Shown here one piece after another: positions 63,703 to 64,000 of a stretch of 64,000 bases of DNA (positions within the stretch are counted from its first letter, which is position 1; the number at the start of each line of letters is the position of its first letter). The DNA comes from Lethocerus indicus (taxonomy: Eukaryota; Arthropoda; Insecta; Hemiptera; Belostomatidae): assembly GCA_019843655.1 (NCBI GenBank), contig JACDQD010000003.1:25222224-25286223 (forward strand), read 5' to 3'. A model generated the notes under the pieces. That model worked only from the letters and a program-made list of their open reading frames with translations. It had not been told where the DNA came from and made no database searches. Position numbers and translations under genes: made by a program.

Positions 63703-64000
63703 AAAGAAATGTCGTTAACGATTTGGAACAATTTCGATCGTCCCACGAACGCAATTTCGTCGTCGCTGGCGGGTAGAAATGATTGGGCGGCGGCACACAC
63801 GAGCGCGTACACTGCAGGCACGCAGCCGCGCCCCCGACTTGGCGTGTACTCGGTTATGGAAATTCCGCGGTAATTTTTGAGAGTAAAATTTCTCCGCAAA
63901 ATTTGCTACAGAAATTCACTCATTACCGGCGAGGTAATTCCTGGATCGACCAATTCATCCGGAAGCATTATTTTTGTCCCGCTCTGCATAAACGTTAGAC

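Larger units (their letters stand above)
61053..64000. other. Intergenic block, mostly AT-rich
   Basis: No gene was recognised. Compound (TAA)n/(AAG)n repeats lie at 62852-62886, a short GA repeat near 63490-63502 and a polypyrimidine tract at 63665-63702. A minus-strand open frame at 62091-62345 has balanced composition but no identifiable domain. The right end (63500-64000) is GC-richer. Confidence 0.5.

Noticed and set aside
1..64000. CRISPR arrays, bacterial operons, rRNA genes or prophage
   Set aside because: No regularly spaced repeats, no dense co-directional genes with ribosome-binding sites and no rRNA signature words were seen. The sequence has eukaryotic intergenic character.

Overview
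This window looks like nuclear genomic DNA of an arthropod, most likely an insect. The evidence is the lack of any bacterial-style gene packing, frequent (CT)n, (AT)n and triplet microsatellites, CpG that is not visibly depleted, and remnants of a Jockey-type non-LTR retrotransposon and a piggyBac-like DNA transposon of kinds common in insects. I cannot name the species. No host protein-coding gene, rRNA, confident tRNA or known microRNA was recognised on either strand, so I read the window as a gene-poor intergenic region or very long intron.

The mobile-element content is the firmest part. At 26440-27247 (minus strand) lies an internally deleted piggyBac-like element that keeps both terminal inverted repeats, a TTAA on each side, and a frameshifted C-terminal transposase remnant. 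Two 5'-truncated, decayed copies of one Jockey-like family sit on the plus strand at about 36768-37413 and 59950-60621. Each holds only the last part of the reverse transcriptase ORF, its stop codon, the 3' UTR and an A-rich tail.

The most unexplained structure is a facing pair of diverged homologous segments (16584-16790 plus, 18020-18180 minus). Their core is about 85% identical by hand count, and the same reading frame stays open in both despite indels. This could be a long-arm inverted repeat of an unknown element, a duplicated conserved noncoding element, or a relic of a coding repeat. Weaker signals are a tRNA-Ile-like relic (21033-21102), possible SINE heads (8190-8274, 26156-26190), a cluster of small stem-loops (25032-25155) and a GC-box inverted repeat enclosing a tandem repeat (60939-61052).

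The rest alternates between AT-rich stretches and GC-rich, CpG-bearing blocks (for example 4430-5960, 6880-7290, 30480-30860, 32220-32810, 34180-34620, 37560-37900, 50200-51300, 54050-54930, 55400-55710, 56280-56660). Long open frames inside the GC-rich blocks look like a by-product of few stop codons, not genes. I found no convincing new multi-gene system. The inverted pair is the best candidate for something undescribed.
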